Shown: piece after piece, positions 31,707 to 38,870 of the stretch
Numbering within the stretch: position 1 is the first letter of the stretch
Layout: the number at the start of each line of letters is the position of its first letter
Assembly (NCBI GenBank): GCA_002733135.1
Contig: NVUJ01000012.1
Span: 1 to 56,927, forward strand
Direction of reading: 5' to 3'
DNA length: 56,927 bases
Source of the DNA: Cycloclasticus sp.
GTDB lineage: Bacteria > Pseudomonadota > Gammaproteobacteria > Methylococcales > Cycloclasticaceae
Position numbers and translations under genes: made by a program
The notes under the pieces: generated by a model
The model's database searches: none
Seen by the model: only the letters and a program-made list of their open reading frames with translations
Told to the model about the DNA's origin: nothing

Positions 31707-32884
31707 TGCAAACGCTCTACCTGAAGCCCAGCTAACGCCCGTGCCTCTTTATCTGCTTCCAATATGGACGCGATAGATTCAGCTCGATTAAACATTGAAT
31801 TTTCTAACACTTTTTCGATAAGCTTAGGAATATCAATAAATCGAATTTTCTTCGTTAAGAAGGCGTCAACCGCCACTTCATTAGCAGCATTAAGAACCGC
31901 GGGTGCAGAGCCTTTTAATTCCAACGCCTCGTATGCGAGACGTAAACATGGAAATCTCTCGTATGAAGGCGGCTCAAATGTTAATTGTTGATGTTTCCTA
32001 AAATCCAGTGCCGATACACCACTTAAATGCCGTTCAGGCCACGCTAGTGCGTGAGCTATGGGCGTCCTCATATCAGGATTCCCAAGTTGCGCTATGACTG
32101 AGCCATCCAAATAGTCGACCATAGAGTGAATGATACTCTGAGGATGCACTAATACGTCTATTTGCTCGATCGGCATATCAAACAAAAAACTGGCTTCTAT
32201 CACTTCAAGTCCTTTATTCATCATCGTTGCTGAATCTACAGAAATTTTTTGACCCATTGACCAATTTGGATGGGCGCAGGCTTGCTCTACCGTTACCGAC
32301 TCAAGTTGTTGAGAACTCGTATTCAAAAATGGGCCGCCGGATGCGGTTAATATTAACTTCCTAACACCCTTAGGGCGCTGCCCTGCAATATAAGCATCAG
32401 GCATACATTGGAACAAAGCGTTATGTTCGCTATCCAAAGGCAGTAACGTCGCCCCGTTTTCTTTAACTACCGACATTAACAAATCACCTGAAATAACCAA
32501 TGATTCCTTATTCGCCAATAAAAGTTTTTTGCCGGCTTTGGCGGCAACTAGTGTCGATAATAAGCCAGCAGCTCCGACTATAGCAGCCACAACAATATCA
32601 ACCTCATCTAGCTGAGAGATAAACTCTAAAGATTCAATACCCGATAAAACAACTGTATCGGATGCTTCAGATGACTCAATATTCTTACGAAAAATATCGG
32701 CTAGGGCATTATCAGGAACAACAGCATAGGCAGGTTTGAACTCAATGCACTGCTCTAATAAACACTGAATATTTTTATTAGCCGTTAACGCTACTATCGA
32801 ATACGTCTCTTTGTTCAGCCTTACAACATCCAACGTACTCTTTCCTATTGAACCTGAAGATCCTAGTAAACAAAGCCCTTTCAT
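31703..32884 (-). CDS. dxr: 1-deoxy-D-xylulose 5-phosphate reductoisomerase
   Basis: Dxr makes methylerythritol phosphate, the first committed step of the MEP isoprenoid pathway, with NADPH. The protein (393 residues) has LLGSSGSIGKSTLDV at the NADPH site, LLANKESLVISG near 120-131, LLPLDSEHNALFQ near 144-156 with the metal ligands, and LTASGGPF near 177-184. I chose ATG 32884, which overlaps the cdsA stop in ATGA. Product flow continues through IspD and IspF encoded at 12-13 kb, and isoprenoid chains feed UppS next door. Confidence 0.97.
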   Translation of the reverse strand: MKGLCLLGSSGSIGKSTLDVVRLNKETYSIVALTANKNIQCLLEQCIEFKPAYAVVPDNALADIFRKNIESSEASDTVVLSGIESLEFISQLDEVDIVVAAIVGAAGLLSTLVAAKAGKKLLLANKESLVISGDLLMSVVKENGATLLPLDSEHNALFQCMPDAYIAGQRPKGVRKLILTASGGPFLNTSSQQLESVTVEQACAHPNWSMGQKISVDSATMMNKGLEVIEASFLFDMPIEQIDVLVHPQSIIHSMVDYLDGSVIAQLGNPDMRTPIAHALAWPERHLSGVSALDFRKHQQLTFEPPSYERFPCLRLAYEALELKGSAPAVLNAANEVAVDAFLTKKIRFIDIPKLIEKVLENSMFNRAESIASILEADKEARALAGLQVERLQ

Positions 32885-33702
32885 ACAAACCAATCCGTGA
32901 GAAACATACAGGCAAGAAATACTGGAGAAGCAGCAATCAAACTATCAATACGATCAAGGATACCGCCGTGCCCAGGTAGAATATTACCACTATCTTTTAC
33001 GCCAGCACGTCGCTTCATTAGGCTTTCAAATAAGTCTCCATACACAGATACGAAGGCAATAAAAACTGATAACAAGATAAACAAGACGTTGTCATTAATG
33101 GTGAAATATTGCGCACCGTAAAATGAAAAAGCAAGGCACGCTAATAAGCCACCAGCCACACCTTCTAATGATTTACCTGGACTTAATATTGATGATAATT
33201 TATGTTTACCAAAAGCTCGGCCTGCAAAATAAGCACCACTATCTGCTATCCAAATGAGCAACAAAAGATACATCAATAAACCCGGCCCCTGTTCAAAGCC
33301 ATGTCTTATTTGATCTAAAGAAATATATGTCATGGCTACAATGAATTGACCCAATAGCAACATAAAAGTCAGGTTAACAGACGTGTCCAATAAAGATTTT
33401 GCTTTAATAATAAGCAACGTTATAACAATTAACCAAAAAGCCAAACTAAAGAACATCAATATATTTAGAGCGCTTTCATCCATTAATGCGAGTGCGTGTG
33501 AGTTGCCGAGCATAATAAGAGCTACCAACATCTTATAGCCCTTATTGCCTAAACCACTCAATGCAGCCCACTCATAACCACCAATCAAAATAATCAGGCT
33601 GAGTACGACTGTAAACACACTAGTTGGTGAAAATAAAACCAGCCAAACAACCAGCGGAATTAAAGCAACCGCTGTTAATAATCGTTGAACTAGACTGCTC
33701 AT
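32881..33702 (-). CDS. cdsA: Phosphatidate cytidylyltransferase
   Basis: CdsA makes CDP-diacylglycerol, the branch-point precursor of phospholipids, in the inner membrane. The 273-residue protein has about seven to eight hydrophobic segments. The C-terminal family signature is seen near 217-255: SLMKRRAGVKDSGNILPGHG followed by GILDRIDS. It lies 3 nt after uppS, in the frr-uppS-cdsA-dxr-rseP order seen in E. coli. Confidence 0.95.
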   Translation of the reverse strand: MSSLVQRLLTAVALIPLVVWLVLFSPTSVFTVVLSLIILIGGYEWAALSGLGNKGYKMLVALIMLGNSHALALMDESALNILMFFSLAFWLIVITLLIIKAKSLLDTSVNLTFMLLLGQFIVAMTYISLDQIRHGFEQGPGLLMYLLLLIWIADSGAYFAGRAFGKHKLSSILSPGKSLEGVAGGLLACLAFSFYGAQYFTINDNVLFILLSVFIAFVSVYGDLFESLMKRRAGVKDSGNILPGHGGILDRIDSLIAASPVFLACMFLTDWFV

Positions 33703-33705
33703 AAG

Positions 33706-34449
33706 TTAAACACCTTCATTAACTTGCTCACCCGTTTGGCCGAACCTACGTTGACGCGTAGAGAAACTCATAATCGCTAAATCCAACGCTTCTTTGTTAA
33801 AATCCGGCCACAGAGTATCGGTGAAATATAGTTCACTATAAGCCAGTTGCCACAATAAAAAATTACTGATTCTTTTTTCACCACCCGTCCTAATGAATAA
33901 ATCAGGGTCAGGAGTTCCAGCTGTTGATAAGAAGTCTCTTAGCTCAAACTCAGACACTGAAACACCGTCAATAACTGATTTTTTAAGCATTTTTTCTGCT
34001 GCTTGTTGCATATCCCATTGGCCACCATAATTAGCAGCTATCATCAGTAACAAACCCGTATTCTCGCTCGTTAGAAACTCAACTTCTTTTATTTTACTTT
34101 GTAAATTATTTGAAAATTTACTGCGATCACCAATCACTCGCAAACGAATATTATTTTTATGTAACCGTTTTGCTTGGCTTTTTAATGTCGCCATGAACAA
34201 GCTCATTAGCACATCCACTTCTTTTGTAGGCCTGTGCCAGTTCTCACTACTAAAAGCAAATACTGTTAGCACCTCTATGCCATAAGTTGCACAGGTTTCA
34301 ATCGTCTCTCTTAAAGAGCCAACCCCTGCTTTGTGCCCAAATGTTCGAAGTTTACCTTGTCGCTTAGCCCAACGACCATTACCATCCATAATGATGGCAA
34401 TGTGCTTAGGAATGGTAGGTTGTTCTGATTTTTTTAAGCTATCGTACAC
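33706..34449 (-). CDS. uppS: Undecaprenyl diphosphate synthase (cis-prenyltransferase)
   Basis: UppS condenses eight isopentenyl diphosphates onto farnesyl diphosphate to form the C55 lipid carrier. The 247-residue protein shows HIAIIMDGNGRWAKRQG (about 17-33) with the catalytic aspartate, TVFAFSSENWHRP near 62-74, and DLFIRTGGEKRISNFLLWQL near 190-209. The start is GTG with AAGGGA six nucleotides upstream. UppP at 10 kb later recycles the same lipid. Confidence 0.96.
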   Translation of the reverse strand: MYDSLKKSEQPTIPKHIAIIMDGNGRWAKRQGKLRTFGHKAGVGSLRETIETCATYGIEVLTVFAFSSENWHRPTKEVDVLMSLFMATLKSQAKRLHKNNIRLRVIGDRSKFSNNLQSKIKEVEFLTSENTGLLLMIAANYGGQWDMQQAAEKMLKKSVIDGVSVSEFELRDFLSTAGTPDPDLFIRTGGEKRISNFLLWQLAYSELYFTDTLWPDFNKEALDLAIMSFSTRQRRFGQTGEQVNEGV

Positions 34450-34538
34450 AAGCGTCCCTTTTGTTCCTTTATCTCAAAGGTATGAGAACTTAAATATCAC
34501 TGAGTTGCCATAATTGAACTAACTACAAACAGGCCTCA

Positions 34539-35096
34539 TTACATCGACATTAAATCTTCTTCTTTGCCTTTAAGATGATTGTCGATATCCCTTGTATGTT
34601 TGTCTGTTGTCTTTTGAACTTTGTCTTCACCAGCTCGAAGTTCATCTTCCGTGATCATCTTCTCTTTAAGCGCTTCTTTAAACTCTGAATTTGCATCACG
34701 GCGAATGTTCCTAACGGCAATTTTGGCATTTTCAGCTTCTTGCCGTACCACCTTAACGAAGTCACGGCGTCTTTCTTCTGTTAAAGGTGGCATCGGAACA
34801 CGGATAACATTACCAGCTGTAACTGGGTTTAAACCTAAATCAGCTTTCATGATGGCTTTCTCTACAGGGCCAATCATAGTCGCTTCCCAGGGCATAATTG
34901 AAAGCGTCCGAGCATCTTCTATATTAACGGTCGCTACTTGATTAAGCGGCGTATCCACATCGTAATAAGACACAACAATGTCCTCCAGAAGACTGGGGTG
35001 AGCTCGCCCTGTGCGTATTTTAGTTAATGCCTTTTGGAAAGCCTCAACAGACTTATCCATTCTTACATTGCCGTCTTTAAGAATATCGTCAATCAT
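34539..35096 (-). CDS. frr: Ribosome recycling factor
   Basis: RRF with EF-G splits post-termination ribosomes. The 185-residue protein matches the family length exactly (E. coli 185), with [19 protein letters not shown] near 20-38 and [18 protein letters not shown] near 107-124. It lies 14 nt after pyrH in the conserved rpsB-tsf-pyrH-frr order, and is followed by an 89-nt gap before uppS. Confidence 0.97.
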   Translation of the reverse strand: MIDDILKDGNVRMDKSVEAFQKALTKIRTGRAHPSLLEDIVVSYYDVDTPLNQVATVNIEDARTLSIMPWEATMIGPVEKAIMKADLGLNPVTAGNVIRVPMPPLTEERRRDFVKVVRQEAENAKIAVRNIRRDANSEFKEALKEKMITEDELRAGEDKVQKTTDKHTRDIDNHLKGKEEDLMSM

Positions 35097-35110
35097 AATT
35101 GCCTCTGTCG

Positions 35111-35824
35111 TTATTGAACTAACGTACCAACATTTTCGCCGAAAATAACACGTTTGACCGCACCTTTATCGAAAATATTAACCACTCGTAGCGGTAATTT
35201 ATGATCTCGACAAAGCACTAATGCCGTCGCGTCCATCACATTAAGACGCTTATCAATCGCTTCATCAAAACTGATTCGCGAGTAAAACTCCGCATCTGGG
35301 TTTTTCTTTGGGTCATCTGAGTAAATTCCATCTACTTTGGTCGCTTTAATAAGCAGCTCAGCGTCCACTTCAATGCCCCTTAAGCTGGCAGCAGAATCTG
35401 TGGTAAAAAATGGATTACCCGTACCGGCGGCAAAAATAACAACGCGCCCCTTTTCAAAATGGCGGATAGCTCTTCTACGCTTAAAGTCTTCACACACTTG
35501 ATTGATTTGAAGCGCCGACATCACTCGCACAGCTTGGCCAAGCGACTCTAATGAGTCTTGCATGGCAAGTGCGTTAATAACCGTGGCTAGCATGCCCATA
35601 TGGTCGCTGGTCACTCGGCCCAATACATCCGACGCAACCTCTGAGCCCCGTAAGATATTACCGCCACCAATAACCAAACCAACCTGAACGCCTAAATCAC
35701 ACAGCTCTTTTACTTCTTCGGCCAATCTTAGAACGGTAGCGCCATCAATTCCGCCAGCAGAGTCGCCCATCATGGCTTCCCCGCTTAGCTTTAATAAAAT
35801 TCGTTTGTACGCTAACTCGCCCAT
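35111..35824 (-). CDS. pyrH: UMP kinase
   Basis: PyrH phosphorylates UMP to UDP and is allosterically controlled by GTP and UTP in proteobacteria. The protein (237 residues) belongs to the amino-acid-kinase fold: [14 protein letters not shown] near 8-21, [12 protein letters not shown] near 49-60, [16 protein letters not shown] near 132-147 and [19 protein letters not shown] near 161-179. I chose ATG 35824; the frame also opens one codon earlier at TTG. It begins just after the tsf stop. It supplies the pyrimidine pathway that PyrG completes. Confidence 0.97.
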   Translation of the reverse strand: MGELAYKRILLKLSGEAMMGDSAGGIDGATVLRLAEEVKELCDLGVQVGLVIGGGNILRGSEVASDVLGRVTSDHMGMLATVINALAMQDSLESLGQAVRVMSALQINQVCEDFKRRRAIRHFEKGRVVIFAAGTGNPFFTTDSAASLRGIEVDAELLIKATKVDGIYSDDPKKNPDAEFYSRISFDEAIDKRLNVMDATALVLCRDHKLPLRVVNIFDKGAVKRVIFGENVGTLVQ

Positions 35825-35827
35825 CAA

Positions 35828-36712
35828 TTATTCGCCTCGTGCTTGAGCCATTACTTCGGCAGCAAAATCGTCTTCTTTTTTCTCAATGCCTTCGCCCACT
35901 TCAAAGCGAACAAAAGAAATAACTTTAGCATTGTTTGATTTTAATAACTGCTCAATAGTCACATCACCATCTTTAACAAATGGTTGACCAAGCAATGTAA
36001 TCCCTTTTAAGAATTTTTTAATTTTACCAACAATCATTTTTTCAACGATTTCAGGTGGTTTGCCGCTTTCTGCCGCTTGACTTTTAAAGATTTCTTTTTC
36101 TTTTTCAATGTCTTCAGCTGGCACTTCTGCTTCAGAAATACACATCGGCTTAATCGCCGCAATATGCATCGCAATATCTTTGGCTAATGCAACGTCACCG
36201 CCTTCCATTTCAACTAACACGCCAATCCTAATGCCGTGCATGTACGTACCAACGATGGTGCCATCTGTTTTAATCTTTTTAAAACGTCTAACATTAATGT
36301 TTTCACCCACTTTAGCGATTAATTGGCGCCTGCTTTCATCAACTGTCACAGAACCACCCGTTACTTCTGTCGCATTTAACGCATCAACATCAGCGATATC
36401 GTTAGAAACTACTGTATAAGCAACGGCCGCTGTAAAGTCTAAGAAATCGTCACCTTTAGAAACAAAATCTGTTTCGCTGTTTATTTCAACAATTGAAGTT
36501 GTTGAACCATCACCCGATGTTGCGATGGCAATAATGCCTTCCGCAGCAATACGACCCGCTTTCTTATCAGCTTTAGCCATACCTGATTTACGCATATTTT
36601 CAATAGCCAGCTCTAAATCACCAGCCGTTTCTACTAATGCCTTCTTACACTCCATCATGCCAGAACCCGTTCTTTCACGTAATTCCTTCACCATTGCAGC
36701 TGTTACACTCAT
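35828..36712 (-). CDS. tsf: Translation elongation factor Ts
   Basis: EF-Ts is the nucleotide exchange factor of EF-Tu. The protein (294 residues) has the N-terminal UBA-like domain ending in RTGSGMMECKKALVET (about 14-29) and the conserved EINSETDFVSKGDDF near 75-89. ATG 36712 was chosen because GAGG lies upstream at a usable distance and because MSVTAAMVKELRERTG is the standard EF-Ts start; the frame opens five codons earlier. An attenuator-like hairpin separates it from rpsB. Confidence 0.97.
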   Translation of the reverse strand: MSVTAAMVKELRERTGSGMMECKKALVETAGDLELAIENMRKSGMAKADKKAGRIAAEGIIAIATSGDGSTTSIVEINSETDFVSKGDDFLDFTAAVAYTVVSNDIADVDALNATEVTGGSVTVDESRRQLIAKVGENINVRRFKKIKTDGTIVGTYMHGIRIGVLVEMEGGDVALAKDIAMHIAAIKPMCISEAEVPAEDIEKEKEIFKSQAAESGKPPEIVEKMIVGKIKKFLKGITLLGQPFVKDGDVTIEQLLKSNNAKVISFVRFEVGEGIEKKEDDFAAEVMAQARGE

Positions 36713-36740
36713 TTTTATAAACCTCATATATTTATTAATT

Positions 36741-36767
36741 GTAAAAACGCCCCCAAATTGGAGGCGC
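36741..36767 (-). terminator. rpsB-tsf intergenic terminator/attenuator hairpin
   Basis: Read on the minus strand, a 7-bp stem (CGCCTCC pairing with GGGGGCG, one G-U pair) with a 5-nt loop is followed at once by TTTTTAC. This is an intrinsic-terminator shape placed just after the rpsB stop and before tsf. It would let part of the transcripts end after rpsB, giving S2 in excess over the downstream genes. Confidence 0.7.
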
Positions 36768-36791
36768 TTAATCTTAACTAGAAAGCAATTA

Positions 36792-37736
36792 TTAAGCTTC
36801 TTTACTATCTTCCGCTTTATCTTCTGTTTTCTCTACCATTGCAGCTTTTTTAGCAGCAGACTTTTTAGCTGGTGCTTTTTTTGCCTCTGCAGTGTCGGCT
36901 GTTTTTTTAACTATTTTTTTAACAGCCGCCTTTTTAACTGGTGTTTCTTTAGCGTCTTCAGTGTCCGCTGTTTTTTTAACTACTACCTTTTTAGCGGCCG
37001 GTTTTTTTGAAACAGCCTTAGCTACTTCTTTATTATCAACTAATTCTTTAATAACACTCGCCTTACCTTCAAGAATCGCGGCTGAAAAACTTTGGCAATA
37101 CAGCGTTAAGGCTCTAATTGAGTCGTCGTTGCCAGGAATGACGTAATCCACATCAATTGGTTTATTGTTTGTATCTACAATACCAATAACTGGGATGCCT
37201 AATTTAGCTGCTTCTTTAATAGCGATTTTTTCATAGCCAACATCCATGATCAAAATAGCATCTGGTGGGCCTTTAATCTCCTTAATACCACCAACACTAC
37301 GCTCTAACTTTCCAAGCTGACGCATGAATTTAAGTCCTTCTTTTTTGCTAAAACGCTCTAGACCACCGTTTTCACGCATGTCTTCAAGCTCTTTTAAACG
37401 TTGGATCGATTTTTTGATGGTACCAAAGTTTGTCAACATACCACCTAACCAGCGATGGTCGACATAAGGCATGTTGCAACGTTTAGCTTCTTCAGCCACT
37501 GTTTTACGAGCCGCTTTTTTTGTACCAACAAACATGATAGTGCCTTTGTTTGCTGCTAACTTATTGATGAAATTCAAAGCATCATTGAATAATGGCAATG
37601 TTTTTTCTAAGTTAATAATATGAATTTTGCCGCGCTCACCGTAGATGTAAGGGGCCATTTTAGGATTCCAGTATCTCGTTTGGTGGCCAAAGTGGACACC
37701 TGCTTCGAGCATTTCACGCATAGTGATATTAGTCAT
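36792..37736 (-). CDS. rpsB: 30S ribosomal protein S2 with long Lys/Ala-rich C-terminal tail
   Basis: S2 is needed for S1 binding and translation initiation. Residues 1-239 match the family: [22 protein letters not shown] (in part), [14 protein letters not shown] near 91-104 and [20 protein letters not shown] (in part) near 157. E. coli S2 has 241 residues; this one has 314. The extra about 75 residues (about 240-314) are rich in Lys and Ala and include two imperfect repeats starting KKTADT at about residues 254 and 278. A GAAGGAAG ribosome binding site precedes ATG 37736. Expression is probably autoregulated through the long leader, as in E. coli. Confidence 0.97.
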   Translation of the reverse strand: MTNITMREMLEAGVHFGHQTRYWNPKMAPYIYGERGKIHIINLEKTLPLFNDALNFINKLAANKGTIMFVGTKKAARKTVAEEAKRCNMPYVDHRWLGGMLTNFGTIKKSIQRLKELEDMRENGGLERFSKKEGLKFMRQLGKLERSVGGIKEIKGPPDAILIMDVGYEKIAIKEAAKLGIPVIGIVDTNNKPIDVDYVIPGNDDSIRALTLYCQSFSAAILEGKASVIKELVDNKEVAKAVSKKPAAKKVVVKKTADTEDAKETPVKKAAVKKIVKKTADTAEAKKAPAKKSAAKKAAMVEKTEDKAEDSKEA

Positions 37737-37882
37737 TCTTTACTTCCTTCTCATTGTTATAGCCGACCAGTTAAACTGGACTGACTCGGGTTATTACTAC
37801 CACACATCCCAAACGGTAACTTGATGTGACTCAAGCACCCTACCGTATATGTTGATGCATGTGATCGTATTGCCAAAAGTGG
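37737..37882 (-). promoter_or_regulatory. rpsB mRNA leader (putative S2-binding region)
   Basis: The predicted rpsB transcript begins near 37882 and has a leader of about 145 nt before the ATG, long for a ribosomal gene. It contains a perfect small inverted repeat CCAGTT-A-AACTGG at 37767-37779 and a conserved-looking segment GGGATGTGTGGTAGTAATAA upstream of it. E. coli S2 represses rpsB-tsf by binding its leader; that this leader works the same way is inferred from position and length, since I did not fold it. Confidence 0.5.
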
Positions 37883-37888
37883 CGACGC

Positions 37889-37917
37889 TTTATACCATAT
37901 TTTTGCCTTAACGACAA
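37889..37917 (-). promoter_or_regulatory. Sigma-70-type promoter of rpsB operon
   Basis: Minus strand: TTGTCG (-35, 37912-37917), 17-nt spacer, TATAAA (-10, 37889-37894), followed by GCG. A GC-rich discriminator of this kind is typical of stringently controlled ribosomal promoters. Together with the leader and the map start region, it fills the 330-nt gap between rpsB and map. Confidence 0.7.
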
Positions 37918-38027
37918 TTTATACTACTCATTTTGTCTTTTTTGACATAGGCTTAAAAGACCAATAACGTCCTCTCCTAAATTTGGCAGAACAAGCTCTA
38001 CAACATGCTAATTTTACCTCAAACCGT

Positions 38028-38033
38028 TATAAT
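38028..38033 (+). promoter_or_regulatory. Probable -10 box of map-glnD
   Basis: A perfect TATAAT lies 33 nt before the map ATG at 38067. No good -35 at 16-18 nt was seen. Its position inside the longer open frame (from TTG 37983) is the main reason to prefer the downstream start for map. Confidence 0.4.
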
Positions 38034-38066
38034 CAATCGTTCATCAATGACCAACACGTTTTGTTA

Positions 38067-38870
38067 ATGAGTATTAGTTTAAAAACACCTTCAGATATCG
38101 AAAAGATGCGCGTTGCTGGCCGGCTGGCAGCTGACGTATTGGAAATGATTGGCGAACATGTGCTCCCTGGTGTCACAACAGAAGAACTCGATCAACGTTG
38201 CCACGAGTTTATGGTTAATCATCAGCAAACCATACCCGCTCCTTTGAATTACCACGGCTTCCCCAAATCCATATGCACATCCGTTAACAATCAGGTCTGT
38301 CACGGTATTCCTAATCATAAAAAATTAAAGAAAGGCGACATTATCAATATTGATATCACCGTCATTAAAGATGAATTTCATGGTGATACCAGCGAAATGT
38401 TTGTTGTTGGCGAACCCAGCATACTCGCTAAACGCCTTATCGATACCACACAAAAGGCCATGTACTTAGGTATCAGCATGGTAAAACCCGGGGCACGGCT
38501 AGGCGACATTGGGCATGCCATTCAAACATTTGCTGAACATAAGCGCTATTCCGTTGTTCGTGAATACTGCGGCCATGGTATTGGCCGTGTTTTTCATGAA
38601 GAACCTCAAGTCTTACATTACGGCAAGCCCGATACGGGTGTCGTTTTAGAAGAAGGCATGACTTTTACCATTGAACCGATGATTAATGCAGGCAAGCGTC
38701 ACGTTAAAGTTCTGGCTGATGACTGGACGGTCGTCACTAAGGACCGCAGCTTGTCGGCACAGTTCGAGCATACACTCGCTGTTACCTCTACAGGGTTTGA
38801 AATATTCACCTTAAGAAATAACGAAACGATTGAGCCCACATTTATTTCGCCTGAACATTTCAATTCATGA
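38067..38870 (+). CDS. map: Methionine aminopeptidase type I
   Basis: Map removes the N-terminal methionine from nascent proteins. The product (267 residues; E. coli 264) has the five metal ligands in their motifs: the two Asp in INIDITVIKDEFHGDTSEM near 95-112, His in CGHGIGRVFHEEP near 173-185, Glu in MTFTIEPMIN near 203-212 and Glu in SAQFEHTLAV near 232-241. ATG 38067 gives the standard MSISLKTPSDIEKMRVAGRL start; the frame opens 28 codons earlier at a TTG but with no homology. It is divergent from rpsB and overlaps glnD by ATGA. Confidence 0.96.
   Translation: MSISLKTPSDIEKMRVAGRLAADVLEMIGEHVLPGVTTEELDQRCHEFMVNHQQTIPAPLNYHGFPKSICTSVNNQVCHGIPNHKKLKKGDIINIDITVIKDEFHGDTSEMFVVGEPSILAKRLIDTTQKAMYLGISMVKPGARLGDIGHAIQTFAEHKRYSVVREYCGHGIGRVFHEEPQVLHYGKPDTGVVLEEGMTFTIEPMINAGKRHVKVLADDWTVVTKDRSLSAQFEHTLAVTSTGFEIFTLRNNETIEPTFISPEHFNS

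Noticed and set aside
37983-38066. Longer Map protein starting at TTG 37983
   Set aside because: The 28 extra residues lack homology, there is no ribosome binding site, and a TATAAT lies within the extension.
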